Assembly (NCBI RefSeq): GCF_963576615.1
Contig: NC_088708.1
Location: 56,407,196 to 56,471,195 of the forward strand
From: Watersipora subatra
Taxonomy: Eukaryota; Bryozoa; Gymnolaemata; Cheilostomatida; Watersiporidae
DNA: 64,000 bases
Reading direction: 5' to 3'
Shown in pieces: positions 47,301-62,300 of this stretch (position 1 is its first letter; each line of letters starts with the position of its first letter). Below the pieces are notes generated by a model, which saw nothing but the letters and a program-made list of their open reading frames with translations, searched no databases and was not told the DNA's origin. The position numbers and the translations under genes were made by a program.

Positions 47301-50300
47301 TAACATCGCGTTTGTGTCGCATCTTCAAAAATGTTCATTTGATTTTTAGGAGATGTTGATCAGAAGTGCACTATTTTAAAGTTTTCATTTTCAAAAGCCT
47401 TTGTGAGCAAATGCGTATAAGTCATAGACCTGTTTGTAAGTGCTGACCTATCTATTAAAGATTATAGTGCTGCTTTTCTCTTGGTTTTTTATATTAAAAT
47501 ATGTTATTATGTTCATCATTTTATTACTCATTAGTCATGAGTGCTCAGCATTAATTAATGAGTGTCAACACCTGAGGGGACTCTTTTGTATATGCCAGCT
47601 TGTTTTACTTACAAAATATTGGATTAGAGTTGGTATGGCAGTTGGACCCAAACATTGTTCAATCTATTTTCATCTGACAAGAAGATAATTTTTGTTAAAG
47701 TACACAAACTTGTGTTCAATAAGCACCTGGTAATAGTAAATATGCATGATAAAATAGGGGATTGATAAATCATTGCGCTGGCAATCACCTGTTCACCTTG
47801 TCTATACTATTCAACGGAGCCATCCATGTATATAACTACCACTCAATGCTCACACCTGTCAACCATACGCTACCAGGCTGACGATTAACAGGGTTCAGTA
47901 CATTTTAATGATGCTGTTGAGAGGCCCTTTCGGGCCCATGGGCTTTCTCCTCCACTCATATCTGCCCTTTCGCTGCCTGCAAAACATCCTGTTTTTTAAT
48001 AGTTTTAATTAATGAAATTTTGCTAGCATTTACTAGACTGTTCAACTCAATTGTCATATCAATGTGGAGAAGCGTGTCCTTTCCGCGCCCGGTAATGAGG
48101 ACGCCAGCTGACTCATTCCAATGGATGCTGATTAATAGACATAACTGAGGATATTCTCACCAAGCCATGCTGGCACAGTCTCTCGCAGGTCGTTAGATGT
48201 TCACCTTGAATCAATTTTATTTCACATCCGCATGCTAATATTTTATTAGCTGACAAATTATATTTCTCACAAATTTCAGAATTGCTGAATGAATGAAATA
48301 TGAATACAGATTATATAAGGTTACGCGCAGTTCACAGCTGCATAGTAGTGGGAAACGTGCATCACAATTTCATATCAATGGCTTTACTCCAATCAACCTG
48401 TTTGAAGTAATATTTAGCATTAAATTAAATTTTTACGGAGGTGGATTATAGAGCATCTGAACACGTGAAGCAGTGATAGAGTGAAGGTGGAGCATTGCGA
48501 GTCCCAAGGTGTTAAACCGATGCACTTCATAGGCGTCTATAAATAGCCGAGATGTTAACAGTTTGAGGGCTTCTAGGAAACGACAACTGTTGATATAATG
48601 CGATGCATTCACGAGCCGCAGTCCTCTCATATATCAATTGTAAGAACAAGCGAGTCCGGTCGCTCCCAACGCCTCCCTCCCCTGATAACATCACAAAAAG
48701 CGATAGATTTTTGGACCCCCTACACTCATACCTTTAGCTTTGATGAAGAGTCTACACGTGACACTATCTTTACCTCAAACTGAACCGTATACGTGCGCCT
48801 GTGTAACAAATGTTTAGGAATATTTCGGTATGCTGAAAACTCAAAGCTACAATGAATATGCTACAATGTATTTACTTGAATTCTGTAGTATAGTGTGTAT
48901 ATAGTGCTGACATCTAAACTGTAATTACTTGATTGCTAGATAGCAACAGATTTGCCATCACTCACTTGATAGGTAGTCGTGTTATCATGATAATACTGCA
49001 GAGGAGCAGGTCTGGTTTGACATGAATTTAACAAATGGGTCTGCAGTGCATAGCATTGCAAATATGCTAAATATCGCTTTTATATGATAAGTACTGAAAA
49101 TTAGGTAACCATGGTACTGTAAGCTCTCAGTAGAGTGATAGCCATGGCATTGTAAGTATTCAGCAGAGGGATAGCCATGGTACTGTAAGTACTCAGCAGA
49201 GTGATAGCCATGTTACTGTAAGCTCTCAGTAGAGTGATAGCCATGGTACTGTAAGTACTCAGCAGAGTGATAGCCATGGTATAGTAAGTACTCAGTAGAG
49301 TGATAGCCATGGTACTGTAAGTACTCAGCATAGTAACAGCCATGATACTGTAAGTACTCAGCAGACTGATAGCCATGGTACTGTAAGTACTCAGCAGACT
49401 GATAACCATGGTATTGTAAGTACTCAGCAGACTGATAGCCATGGTACTGTAAGTACTCAGCAGTGTGATAGCCATGTTACTGTAAGCTCTCAATAGAGTG
49501 ATAGCCATGGTATTGTAAGTACTCAGCAGAGTGATGGCCATGGTACTGTAAGCTCTCGGCGAGTGATAGCCATGGTACTGTAAGCTCTCAGCGAGTGATA
49601 GCCAGAGTACTGTAAGTACTCAGAGGAGTGATAGCCATGTTACTGCATGTACTCAGCAGACTGATAGCCATGGTATTGTAAGTACTCAGCAGAGTGATAG
49701 CCATGTTACTGCATGCACTCAGCAGAGTGGTAGCCATGGTATTGTGTGGGAGCCCCGATTAGCTCCTCTGTTTATGGCTTAGCCATGTATCACTCATCAT
49801 CATGTACATAGATGTAGCGCTTGCAGTCTTCTATGTTATATAGCTGATAAAGAATAGCGCTCAGGAAATAAGCGTTAACGCAAGGAAACATATCTGGCTA
49901 GACAGACTTGACACCCAAGAAATCGTACCATACTTGATGAGTTGTGATTTGCTTTGTAGAATCTATCACAATAAATACCGGGTTATTGGCCTTAGGCAAT
50001 GTTATCAGCGCTCTTGGGGACCCTAAGAAGAAATCATCTCACGTTCCCTATCGAGATTCGAAGATAACGAGGCTTTTGAAAGATTCTCTGGGAGGCAACT
50101 CCAAGACATTAATGATCTGCTGCATCAGCCCTGCTTCAAGCGACTTCGACGAGACGCTTAATGCACTCAAATATGCAAACAGGGTTCGTCAATCGAAATC
50201 ACTTTATAAATATGTGAAAGTTAATTAAGCGTTGATGGTTGAAAGATCAGTGGGGCAAATGAGATGGGAGATGTTACGAGGCCATGGTAGAACGCGTGTG

Positions 50301-53300
50301 TGTTTATTTGTGGCTCAGAGAAAGTAATTTCCTTTATGATTAAAGACGGTGTGAGTATTCTTATATGACCTGTTCACCATCCCACTCATTCAACTTTCTC
50401 ACTCGCATGGCTGCCAAGAATTGCTAAGCTTCGTGGCTTTTCTCATGAATAAACTTGGCTGAGTAGCCATTGTTTGTTGGCTAAATGCTAAATACATATC
50501 TGGTCGTGGTCACGCAAGCATATTTCATATTTTTATTGTTATACATTATTGTAGGCGAGAAACATAAAGAATAAGCCAGTGGTAAATCGAGATGTGCAGT
50601 CCATTGGAATGGAAGAAATGCAAAATGAGATTCAGGTAACCCAGATACCATGCATGTGTTTATGCTTGTGTTTGTGAGTATCTATGTGTGCGTGCGCACG
50701 TGCGTGTGTCTATGGGTATCCGTGTGTATGCGTGTGTCTATGGGTATCTAAATGTATGCATATGTCTATGGGTATCTAAGTATGAGTGCCTCTTTGGGTA
50801 TTATGTGTATGCGTGTGTCTATGGGTATCTGAGTGAGTCTGTTACAATTCGTACTAAGAATGCTTGATTGATACTAAGAATGCTAATTGAGAGAATTAAA
50901 ACAGAGCTAATTAAAAACTCTTATATGGCACGCAGTGCTATTAAGTTTAAAGTGAGCTGTGTGTGACAGGGTTAATCTTATCATAAAGGCTAGGCATTGC
51001 GGGTGGATGCACCTTAACTTGTGTTCTATTCCATAAAAGCTAGGCATTGCGGGTGGATGCACCTTAACTTGTGTTCTATTCCATAAAGGATAGGCATTGC
51101 GGACGTATGCACCTTAGCTTGTTTTCTATTCCATAAAGGCTAGGTATTGCGGGTGGATGCACTTTAACTTGTGTGCTATTCCATAAAGGCTAGGCATTGC
51201 GGGTGGATGCACCTTAATTTATTTACTATTCTTATGAAATTATGAAATTCATAAAATTCAGTTTTTCAATTCTGATTACAAATGACAATGGCGCTCGATC
51301 ATCTGTAAAACTGCTTTATACACTGAAGGGCGATGGCATCCGCCATGTTTCTTTATTGCATTAAATGATCTATTAGTGTTACTCCTGTTTAGGCAAGAAC
51401 CAGATGTCTGGCTTACTGCAGGAGTGTTCCTGATAAAGGCCTCTCGCATAGCACCATTAGTTACTCATTACAATTCAGCTCGCCTTGCGGAAGGCTATGT
51501 AGCGACTTGCTATGTAGCGACGTTAATTATGACAATATGTTAGATAATTTTAGAATAAATTGTGCATTTTTCAGATCACTCAAAACAAAGTTTACAAGTA
51601 AACAGCAAGTCGTGTGCCACACTACTATATAATCAGTCAGACTCTATCTTGCTGCTGTCCATTGGCCAATAGCTAAGCATCTTGCTGCAGTCAACTGACC
51701 AATAGCTAAGCAATTTTTATTTTTTTCGCAGTTATTTTGTAAGCTTACCTTGAAAACATTTACAAAAAGAAACAGATATGCTGAGTTTTAAATCATGTTT
51801 GTCCCTAACTGTTCAATAATTGATTCCGCTTGGCAGCACCAAAATTAAATGTTAGAAATGGCTGGTGTAAATCAGGTGATTGCGTGTCAGAGTTTACATC
51901 AATTTTCTCAGAATGTTTGGCTACACAAGTGCATGTCACAATCGTCTAATACGAAAGTAAGGCACTCGCGAGCTGATTTAACGATGCAACTTTTGTAGTA
52001 ATTTTTGACATATTCCAACAAGAGCTGGTATTTGAGCAATTCATAACATGCGCTCCACATAATTATTGAAACTGGAAAAGAGAGTTAGAGGGCCTGATGA
52101 TAGGGCCTGAGCCACAGCTGAGCTGAAATACTTGAAAAACGTAAAAAACCTGGACTGTATGCTGATGTGTACTCGATTTGGCTGCGGTAATGCATTTTAG
52201 AGTTAAACATTGAAAGCCAATGCCACTCTTGAGTTACTGTTTATACATGATAGTTTATACACAGCAATTTCATGTTGTGAAACCTCTTACAAATTTGTCT
52301 CCTGTAAATCAAGTTTATACACAGCAATTTCATGTTGTGAAACCTCTTACAAATTTGTCTCCTGTAAATCACTGCTTATTCAGTTAAACCAATACTAGGT
52401 CAAGGCTAATATTTCTGCTTAGTGTTTATATCTAATTGAACAATGGTACTAGAACGACGCCATTGCTGAGTGTTTTTCACATTACCAACGATTGTTTAAC
52501 TTTGAACTTCACAAAAACTAAGCAAAAGATTAGATAAAATAATTTTGTAAAAAATTTTTTGATTATTAATGTTTTTTAAGCTTACAAGAATCGATAGCTC
52601 TTACAGCACAAATTTCCTGATCTCCATTTTCATTTGCCAGATCATAAATGCAACATTATAGTCAAGGGACACAACTTCTATTTTTACATTTTTCCTCCTT
52701 TAACATGTGCTTTTGCAAGCTATCATCTGCAATTATTATATTATTAAATAATTTATATAGGTAAAATCACTCTAGACAACATGTGTGCACAATGTAGCAG
52801 AGACTGTTTGCGACAAAATATAGGTGGTGGTACCATATATGGTAGTACCAGAAATATCCAGACAAAGTTTTTTAATAGGTATCAAACCCTCTTCAGCAGT
52901 ACTGAATTAGTTTATATAAAAATACTTTCAACTATTTACTATTTTGTGGAGGTGTGAGGACAATTAGCAAATTCTAGATCCAAAGCTAAAGTTAGACTCT
53001 GCGTCAAAAAGAGCTATGTCACTAAACATACGACAGCTGTATCTGGTTGGTGACTCATGTCTCTATAGGGTAACTGTAGAGTTCCTGGAGTGGGTGGTAG
53101 TGCTGTTCCCTAGGTCATTGGTATTACTATTAGCTATTCCTTTACCTCACAATTGCCATGGAAGTTGAATCACTCCGTTTCCCTGATTAATCACTCTGTT
53201 GTTTCCAAGATTTGTCTCATCATATTCTTAGTGATTCACTTAGAATGATACGAAAATCTCCTTTTTCTATGTAAGAGTATTGGAGATGTGTTTTGTGAGC

Positions 53301-56300
53301 ATGAAAATATGGCCTGTCGAGACAATGGAACGTGTAGGCTCGTCATAGAGTGAGTGGTGGAAATATTCGACGTTATTCACTTACTTACTACATATGCCTA
53401 GTTTGATTTTTTGTAGTTTGTGCATTTAGTACGATTTACTGATTTATATGGTTTGTTTTGAATATTAACCAGTAGTGCGATAAAACCCCATTAAGTTGCA
53501 GTATACTATCTTGCTGCGATTTAGTAGTTCTATACACACACTAAAATCAGTACCCTCTGTATTCCTTGAGATGAATCTGCCTACAGTTTTTATCTGTATT
53601 GTGGATTTGAGGGAATGGTTGTATTTATTCTCTAGTGGGTTGTCTGGCTCATCTGACGCAGTGTAACGTCGAGCAAAGCAATGATATTGAGCAATAGAAT
53701 TGGTTGGTTAGGCATATTTAGGCTTGGCGACAGACTCCCCAGGCTCCTCTCTAGACTCCCGCTATTAACTATTCTGTCAGTCGCTGACCCCTCAGTTTAT
53801 CCTTGAGTCTCCTAAAGACAACGACAGCCAGTTCTAATAGCTATGCCACACGTGACTTATATGACAAAAATCACTTCTTCCATTTATTGATGCAAGATTG
53901 GTTGCTGCTTATAATTGCAGTTAACATTATTGTCAAAAATTATTTAGTTATAGCCAGTCTCTTCTATAAAGATTCTTGCATTTACGTGAAGAGTTATCAC
54001 CACATAGTCTGAGGACTATATTGCGCAGGTAATAAACTCGAATGAGAAACAGAAATCTACTGAAGTCACAGCTAGGGCTTCTCTAACTTTCACATAGCTA
54101 GTTGACTCTGGTTCAGGTCTTCTCTGGTCTGCTGAGCTATTGTAAACTTTAGTAGTTATAAGCATGTATAGTACAACATTATTACAACTTTTTATGGTAA
54201 ACATTACTAGATTTACCTGTACAACTTATTTTTTTATTAATACAAGAAACAATTCCATGAATTTTAATATAATTCAGTGAAAACCGACTTAAGAACTGTA
54301 ATGGAGGGTAATTACATGGGCATTGTACATTCGAAACCTAGATTCTGGTTTGCTTCATAAGTGTATCCGATACTCTTAATAAATAAATAAACTTCTAGTA
54401 GAGTATTTTACTGGCTAGACTGTAACTCTGTACTATACTCTGCTAGTTGTAGACACATGGTCAACCAATTGTCTGTAAATATCAATGGCCAGATGCATTG
54501 CACGAAAAACAGATTTTAATAACTCCGTGTTGGGAATTCAATGATGAGAAGCCTTTAAACATTGACTCTAATTGTTACAATTATTTATGATATTATTATC
54601 ATACATATTAATAATATTATGGACACAACTGACGAGCTCAAAAACAATTATAGTCATTGCTTTGTTGCTCATATAAAGAATAGCTGGTTATAATAACAGG
54701 TTATAACAACCGCCTGGTGAACATAGGAATCTTCAAAGATGTAATGAAAAACTATTTAAACTTTGCGTTATTAAGTAAAACTGCTTTTCCTTGTTAAAAT
54801 GTAACCATGAGAAGCAGACGGAATCTGACTCATGTGTATTCCTCATCGGCTTACCTTTGCCACTTCCTGTTTCACCTCATTGGTCATTGGGCTATCTGTA
54901 ATTTGTGGCAACGAGGTGGACATCCTCCGCTGCAGCAATTTTACAAAATTTTTGTTTTATGTATATTAGCCAACTTTAGACTGCTTCCAGAACAAAAAAT
55001 AGTTTTATACTAATAAATATATAGAATATATAATATATATTCTATATATGATATATGATATAATATAATAATAAATATAATAATAGATAGTTATAACAAA
55101 TGTAATATACAGTCAAACATGGATAACTCGCCCACGGATAGCTCGAACACATGGTTAATTCGAACGGTTTCTTTGGTCCGTTCCCACGTAATGATAAATT
55201 GCTATAGATAACTCGAACTCAACTCTGTTAACTCGAACTGTTTTTTGCCCAACGGCTACCAAAACGGTTGTTATCGCTTTAGAAAATCACTTTATTCCAA
55301 GCCATAGAGGTAAACCTCAACTTTTCGCAATTCATAAGCATCGTTATTACCACCATCGGCAAAATATTTTTGTCAACGACTTTTCTAAAGGTTTGGTGAA
55401 ATTTGATTTATACCAAACATCCGCTTAGCGATCACCCTTCGGAAGCAAGGTAAAGTGAGGTAATCTTTGCATAAACTTCAAGAAAAATCGGCAAAATTGA
55501 TCGTGGGTAAAACGCTCAAAAGAAAAAAATGTATTTTCTTTTGAGCATTTCAACAACGATCAAGTTTTTTTGCCAATGTCAATCTAAAAAACGTCCTGGC
55601 AATAACATCACCTCAAACAACAAACCAATCTCAAGTGATAGAAAAATCTCTATACTTTTTGATAAAAACGTTTTAAACTTTACATTAGAAGCATTTAATT
55701 TGAAACAAGCCATTTGTGCTTTTGATTTATATTATAGTTTGTCCATGTATCTACTAATAAATAAGTAAATACATGGACGTGTGACAGGGCTCTGATAACT
55801 TGAACGCTCTGATAATTCGAACACTTTTGCTCGGTCCCGTGAAGTTCGAGTTATCCATGTTTGACTGTATATAACATACTATAATATATAATGTTATATC
55901 ATTATAACAGCCTTTCTTCATATCATAATCTATGAAGTAACTTTGGACAAGTTTATCTATGTAAGGCATTTACTGATCACTTGCTAAATGCTCATCTTTG
56001 ACATGTGCCAACAGGTTGAAATGCTGGCATGTGCCAACAGGTTGAAATGATAGTGCATACATTAATACTATTATGAGGTGTCTGAGACCTCACACAGGGA
56101 TATGTCTCTTATTATCTAAATATTGTCGCCTGCCATGGCAATTCTCCAGGGGGCTCTGAGAGAAGACAATGTTGATGCTAGAAAGAAACTTGCTAATAAA
56201 CAACATATATTTGGTGAACTAGACGCATCAGAATTCTGTCTGCCACGGCCTTCAGTTCTCAACCTGTGTAGTAAAAGTACGGCTGTGCGTCTGTTAGTCA

Positions 56301-59300
56301 TTAAATTCAGGATAAAGTTAATGACGCAGGCGTTGCATCTGTCGACTAGCATTTTGTATTTCTTGTTGCTAGGCACTAAAAAGAGAACTGGAGATTAAGG
56401 ACTCGTTGCTAAGGGAAGAGACTAATTTGTCAGCCCGCACGGCAATTGAGTCACAAGTGGCACTCAGTCTACAGGATCGAGAGGATAAAATAATCAGGTA
56501 GTGATTGCATTTCAAGGTGTAATATTTTATTGCTCCCAGAGAAATACTGCCCGATGCTGATTATCAGTCTCACCTTCCCAAACTTTCTCTACCTAAATTT
56601 AATGTTTTTATTTTAAAGTGCTGTCATAAGCCTGTTTATAAGATTTTAGACGAGAAGCCGCAAACTTTTTAATAAGCTACACTTTATAACCAGAACACTA
56701 GTCTCGGAACTTCTTCAGGGTGTGATAATTTATTCTACCGAGAGAAAGCTCACACTACCAATATGGCCAACAGTTGTTTCTAATATTTTATGAGATCTTT
56801 TAAAAATAGCAGCTGAGGCATTTTCTAACTATTCAGATATTAATCATGATACATGAATGAAAAGAAATAGATTGTCTTATTTTATTAAGGCCTTCCATGT
56901 TTCGATGCAAAGAATACCTGATAGCATAACGCCAACACAATATTTTAGTCCATCCCTTCTATTTTTTGAGCCTCTTGGGATTCGCTGATCAAATTTTACT
57001 TGTAAATCTGCATACTAGATTTTACCTGCTATCTATAGTATCACAGTGTGTTCACATTTTACTGTACAATATAAAGAGTATGTGGAGCATATTTGAGACC
57101 ATCTCAAGTATTGTGGAGGTGCGGGTTAAATTTAACTGTGTAAAGTGATTGTTTAAAAGATAGAGATATATATCACGTTTCGTTAAATTCTCGATATACA
57201 AATTTTATATGAACATTTTAACAAAACTTCGTAAATGTAAGTTTTGAGCTAGTCAATAAAAAATTCCTATTTGGTTTATTTCGCATTGCATACAGGTTTG
57301 AGTAAAAATAATGTTCTATCATTTATTAAGCGACAAAGACACTATATAAATTATATATACCGTATAAGAAAACATTAGAATTTTTTGTGTGTTCATTATG
57401 GGTATACAGACGTTGATTGGTGATTATTTTACTTATCTCTTGCAGCCTGCAGCGGACATCCGAACTGTATGAAGCACTGCTGAGGTTGGCAGCTGACACT
57501 CTGACTCAGATTGACAGCAAGGAGTCAGTTAAATCGAGTACAAAGTCAGCCATACAGGATTGGCTGAGACAATGGCACAATGCGCAGGTATCATCTCGAG
57601 CCAGTCATGGACGGAAATAGTTTTATAGTGCTATCTTAAACCAAAGTTTTACAGAATAATTTCCTTCCTTATGATGCAGGATTTGCATTACTTGTGGTGT
57701 CTTCAGTTTTCTTGTGCGATTTCTTAAGAGCTTTGTGTTTTATTTCTCAAAAGGCGAGTCCGCTAGTTGAGGCTGCGTGCATTTTCTAACGAACTTCCAT
57801 CACAAATTAATAGCTAATTTTATACCTCCTCGAAGTGCCAAGTCATTCATGCCGACTGGCTAGCTGTTCACGCTCTGAGGAGAGTTTCCTATCCATTAGT
57901 CGTTTCTAAAGATGTTTGCAGTCGTTTCCTTTTATCGCAATAATAAATCAACTTTGTGTTATATAATTAGATCGTTGACGAGTTTACTCTGTCCCGCAGT
58001 GACTCCAGACAATTAAATGAAGCTAGAGAATGGTTGTATGACTAGAACTTCAACTTCTGGCCTTTTTCTGGTTTGCACTCTTGCTGAAACGCTACTCTGC
58101 CCTCTATCGGTTTGATATCACTTGCCTTCCAGACAGACCTAGGAATATCTCATGTTTGGAATTCTGGGTATTCTTACTGATTCGGTCACAACAGCGTCAG
58201 TTATTTTATAAACATCTGTGTTTGATATGAGGCATAAGGCATCATGTTCGCTATGTTGTTTTGGTACTATGCATTCTAAATGTATGAAAATGTATTTTAA
58301 CTCCTTTACATCACAAGCCAGGGGCTGTGAACTGGTGCTAATTTCATTGTTTATTCGATCGTTTCTCTTGGTGGACTTCAAATCTTAGTAAGTTGACATT
58401 GTGGAAAACTTTCTGACTTTCCTCAGAGAGACTGGGATAAGGTAATAACATGATAATCTGTGGCGCGGAAAAATAATGAAAAATGCAAAACTTAGTTTGT
58501 TGATCTTGGCTTGAAATTTTCAACTCAGATATCTGACAGGATAAGGCAGGCGGTAGCTAATGTGGCATGTTTTCACAAGTAGCAGGTGCATTTTGTTCCA
58601 TTGTGTTTGAGGATATGCCAGACCGATTTTGAGATGAGTTTTTCAAATAACGTATTATAGCCAACAAACTTCATCTTTGCTAGAATATGGTGACTTATAG
58701 AATTTGATTAAAATATAATTCTCAATAAGAAGATATAAACTGGCCGCTTGAAAGCGATTCGAAATATTTTCTCATCAGGTATAACTGTAAACTCTAAAGT
58801 TTGTGTTGGAATGTCCTATTAATGACTAATTTACATGTGAGCCATGACACGATGTTCGCGTCTGTCGAAAGTAACTCATAAGGAAAACATGATATCAAAC
58901 TGAGTAGCTTGGCTGCAAATTCCTGTCTTCACGCCTCATATCATCGGTTGTCTACTCACTGGATTGCAAAAGGGAAGTTGATTGAGCGTGTAACAAAATG
59001 ACTCGGATTGAGGAAAAGAAAATTATGTTGAGCTTAGGGTCGCTTTAACTATAAAAATGTTGTTTCAGTCTTCTCTGCTTTTTCATGGTGATTTTTGTTT
59101 TGTATAAAAGTTGCTAGAATGCTTTAAACCTTTTTAATTATTATTACGTAGCAAAACTGATAAACCATAAACACTTTAATATCAAATTATTTTATTATAT
59201 TGTGATATAGTTTCACATTTATTATACTTGGATACAATCTAGAAGTACTAAAATAAAATTTCGTGTTAGAATGTACTATCCTAAATAAATGAGTTTTTAA

Positions 59301-62300
59301 AATATCTATATATATTCATGGTTATTTTATTTACTTATAAAACATATCATAAATAGGAAAAATAATTTTTACAATTTTTAAAAGTTTTGAGATAGTTTAT
59401 AGGATGTAAATGAGTCATACATGCTGGAGATGAGTCACGGAAATGAGTGAGGATTTATATAGTCATTTGGTACACTATAATAAGATGCGCGGCAGCACCA
59501 AAATATAACTAACCAATGATAGCGAAAATGCAGTAGTTACTAATACTTTTAGAACATCAATTTTGAGCGAAGTATATGTTATCCATATTTTTTGGTAAAT
59601 TTTGTGGCATAGTCAAGATTGGCGTTTTATTGTTTCTCACTCACTGCATATCTGGCAATATCAGGATATTGTTAGCTAGAATATTATTAGCTACATGTAT
59701 AGGCCTACAGTGTAAAACGGGTAAACGGGTTTGATTCAAAATTTAGAAAAACTAAATGCAAGTCTATGTAACTAGAGAAGGCAGCTAGTGCAAAACTGAT
59801 AGCTGTTGTATACAGTCAAACCTCGATTTTTGATCAAGACCGCATGTAAATTTTTTGTATACAGTGTAAAACTTGACTGAATACATTTGTCTCGATATTT
59901 GAAGTAATGTCCAACATACGACCTATGAAATATTTTAAAACAACTAAAAAGGTTGGCATAAATTAAGAATAAAACATGAAAATAATAATAAATATAAACT
60001 AATTTTATTTAAACTTTATTTAGCGTAAGCTAGAGTAAATTACGTTGCAAATGTTTTTCCTTCTCACTCCACAACATGCACTTCCAAGTCTCTACAATTT
60101 TGTTACTTGTTACTCTGCACTTGTTATTTGTGTCTCTAAGGTAGAAGGTATCAATAGAAATCTCTTTACTGAATGTTACATTATTAATTTAGTTTTTGTA
60201 TATAGTTTTTGTATGATATTATATAATTCATCTGTTTTAAGGTTATCTGCAATTACCTTAAAGAGGTATCACTGCATTTTGAGCTGTAAAAAAATTAAAT
60301 AAAATATGTATTCTCATAAGGATGTCTATGCTAGGATATGATAGTTTTGACTTAAAAGACAAATAGGATAATATTTTAATGTTGAGGCTTTACTCTATTC
60401 TTTTGTTCTGCAAGAAGCATTCTAAGTTTGGCTAATATATAAAACAATAATTTGGTAAAATTGTTGTAGCTGAGGATATCCACCCCGTTGCCACCAATTA
60501 CAAATAGCGGAATGACCAATGAGGTGAAACAGGAAGTGGCAAAGGTAAGCCGATGAGGAATACACATGAGTCAGAATTCGTCTGCTTCTCATGGTTACAT
60601 TTTAACAAGGAAAAACAGTTTTACTTGGTAACGCAAAGTTTAAATAGTTTTATATTACATTTTTTAACATTCCTATGTTCACCAGGTGGTTTTTGTGCGT
60701 GTGTTGCTAAGCAACAAAAATACTTAATCCAACTGCTTGCGTCGGTGTGTTATTGTTTCGTAGATAAATTTAGATTTCAACGTTTCAGTACGAAGAAATG
60801 CTGAAGAATGATGAAGAGATATTTGCACAAAAGGCGAAAGAGATCATTGAGCTACAGAATCAAAATGCTCAGCTGGTGAGTTTGTGCTGCAGAGCTCAAT
60901 GTAGTAGTGAAAAGCATTCATCTTTAGTGATAGAGTGTAGAAACTTAGTTGTGTTATGAGCTAAAAAGTTTGTTGCCCCTTGTAAGCTTGCTTGAAGAGT
61001 TCATCTACCCGCATCAATGAACCTACAGTACTTTGTTGACAGATAGTTTTGTAACAAGAGTCCTAACATGTCTATTGCATCCTGTTGCACAAAAGCTATT
61101 GCTAAGTTCATGGTGCCAAGTGTCTGGATAAAATAGTTTTAGTTTAATAGCTCAAAGTTTATCCAATCTTCCAATGTAAAAAATGGTGTAAAACATCAAC
61201 ATGGTCAGGTCTAAAATAGTATTTAAATTTACAACTAGACTTTTAGAGAGATAATTTAAATACTTTTAGTAAAAAGCTTTTAATTTCAATCTTAAAGAGT
61301 TGCTGCCTATAAAGGTAGCAGTAACTCACCTTTAAAGGTAGCAGTAGGTCATCTTTAAAGGCAGCAGTAGTTTATCTTTAAAGGCAGCAGTAACTCACCT
61401 TTAAAGGCAGCAGTAGTTTATCTTTAAAGGCAGCAGTAACTCATCTTTAAAGGCAGCAGTAGCTCATTTTTAAAGGTGAGCTGAAGGCAGCCGGAAAAGA
61501 TTACATTGAGGAGAATTTATGCTATCGAATTTGACATCAAATCTGTTTGTCTGGTATCAGCACATCAAGTTAAAAATGAAATTTGTAAAAAATTAGAAAC
61601 TGAACAGGTTAACTTTAACTTAGAAATATTTATAGTGGACATTTTATGCCCGCTCCTGCTATTGTAGCTTACTGAACATCATACGATTGAATCCGAGTTG
61701 GAAGCCGTAAGGAAGCGTTGTGTTCAGTTGGAAGAGGTTCTCCTAGAGCAGCAGCTAGCATTAGACCAGGTTGGCCCCCATGGAGATGGTCTAGGAGAAT
61801 CTCTGGAAAATGAAAATATCCAACTGTCATCCGGAAGAAGAGCGAAATCTGTTCCGGCTCATGGAGCTCGTCTCCAGGAGCCAGCCGTAAGTTCTTATGA
61901 GTCATTTCCTTTTCTCTCGCTCTTGAGCCAAGCTGCACTTGATTCGTAAAGGAAAGTTTATAATAGAGCAGTGAAAATAATGAACAGCGAAAAACATGTG
62001 TTTACAGAGTTAAAATAAGTTGGTGCCATCAGGAGAAACAACACAACTACATGTATTCTGTTCTTAGAGTCTCTAGTACATGCTATGGTTAGTCATTGTG
62101 TTACCATAGTACTATACTGTATTATCACAGTACTATACTGTGTTACCATAGCACTATACTGTATTATCACAGTACTATACTGTGTTACCATAGCACTATA
62201 CTGTATTATCACAGTACTATACTGTGTTACCATAGCACTATACTGTATTATCACAGTACTATACCGTGTTACCATAGTACTATCTGTGGTACCATAGTAC

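Noticed and set aside
48598-48783. 61-codon frame in kinesin intron 8 as an extra exon
   Set aside because: Exons 8 and 9 join seamlessly ([11 protein letters not shown]), and the frame has no motif or convincing splice sites.
49101-49541. 146-codon antisense frame [11 protein letters not shown]...
   Set aside because: Shadow of the 33-bp intronic array.
54807-55013. Open frame [18 protein letters not shown]...
   Set aside because: Falls inside the 290-bp dispersed repeat; the inverted copy at 60 kb has the same sequence in other frames.
56151-56370. Extra kinesin exon beginning [13 protein letters not shown] behind an AG at 56150
   Set aside because: No good phase-matched donor, and exon 10 joins exon 11 directly as NEIQ-ALKREL, a natural coiled coil.
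61800-61886. Alternative frame reading [18 protein letters not shown] within kinesin exon 14
   Set aside because: It looks protein-like but meets a stop upstream and, after splicing, in the next exon. The other frame joins cleanly to the conserved VHTSP block.
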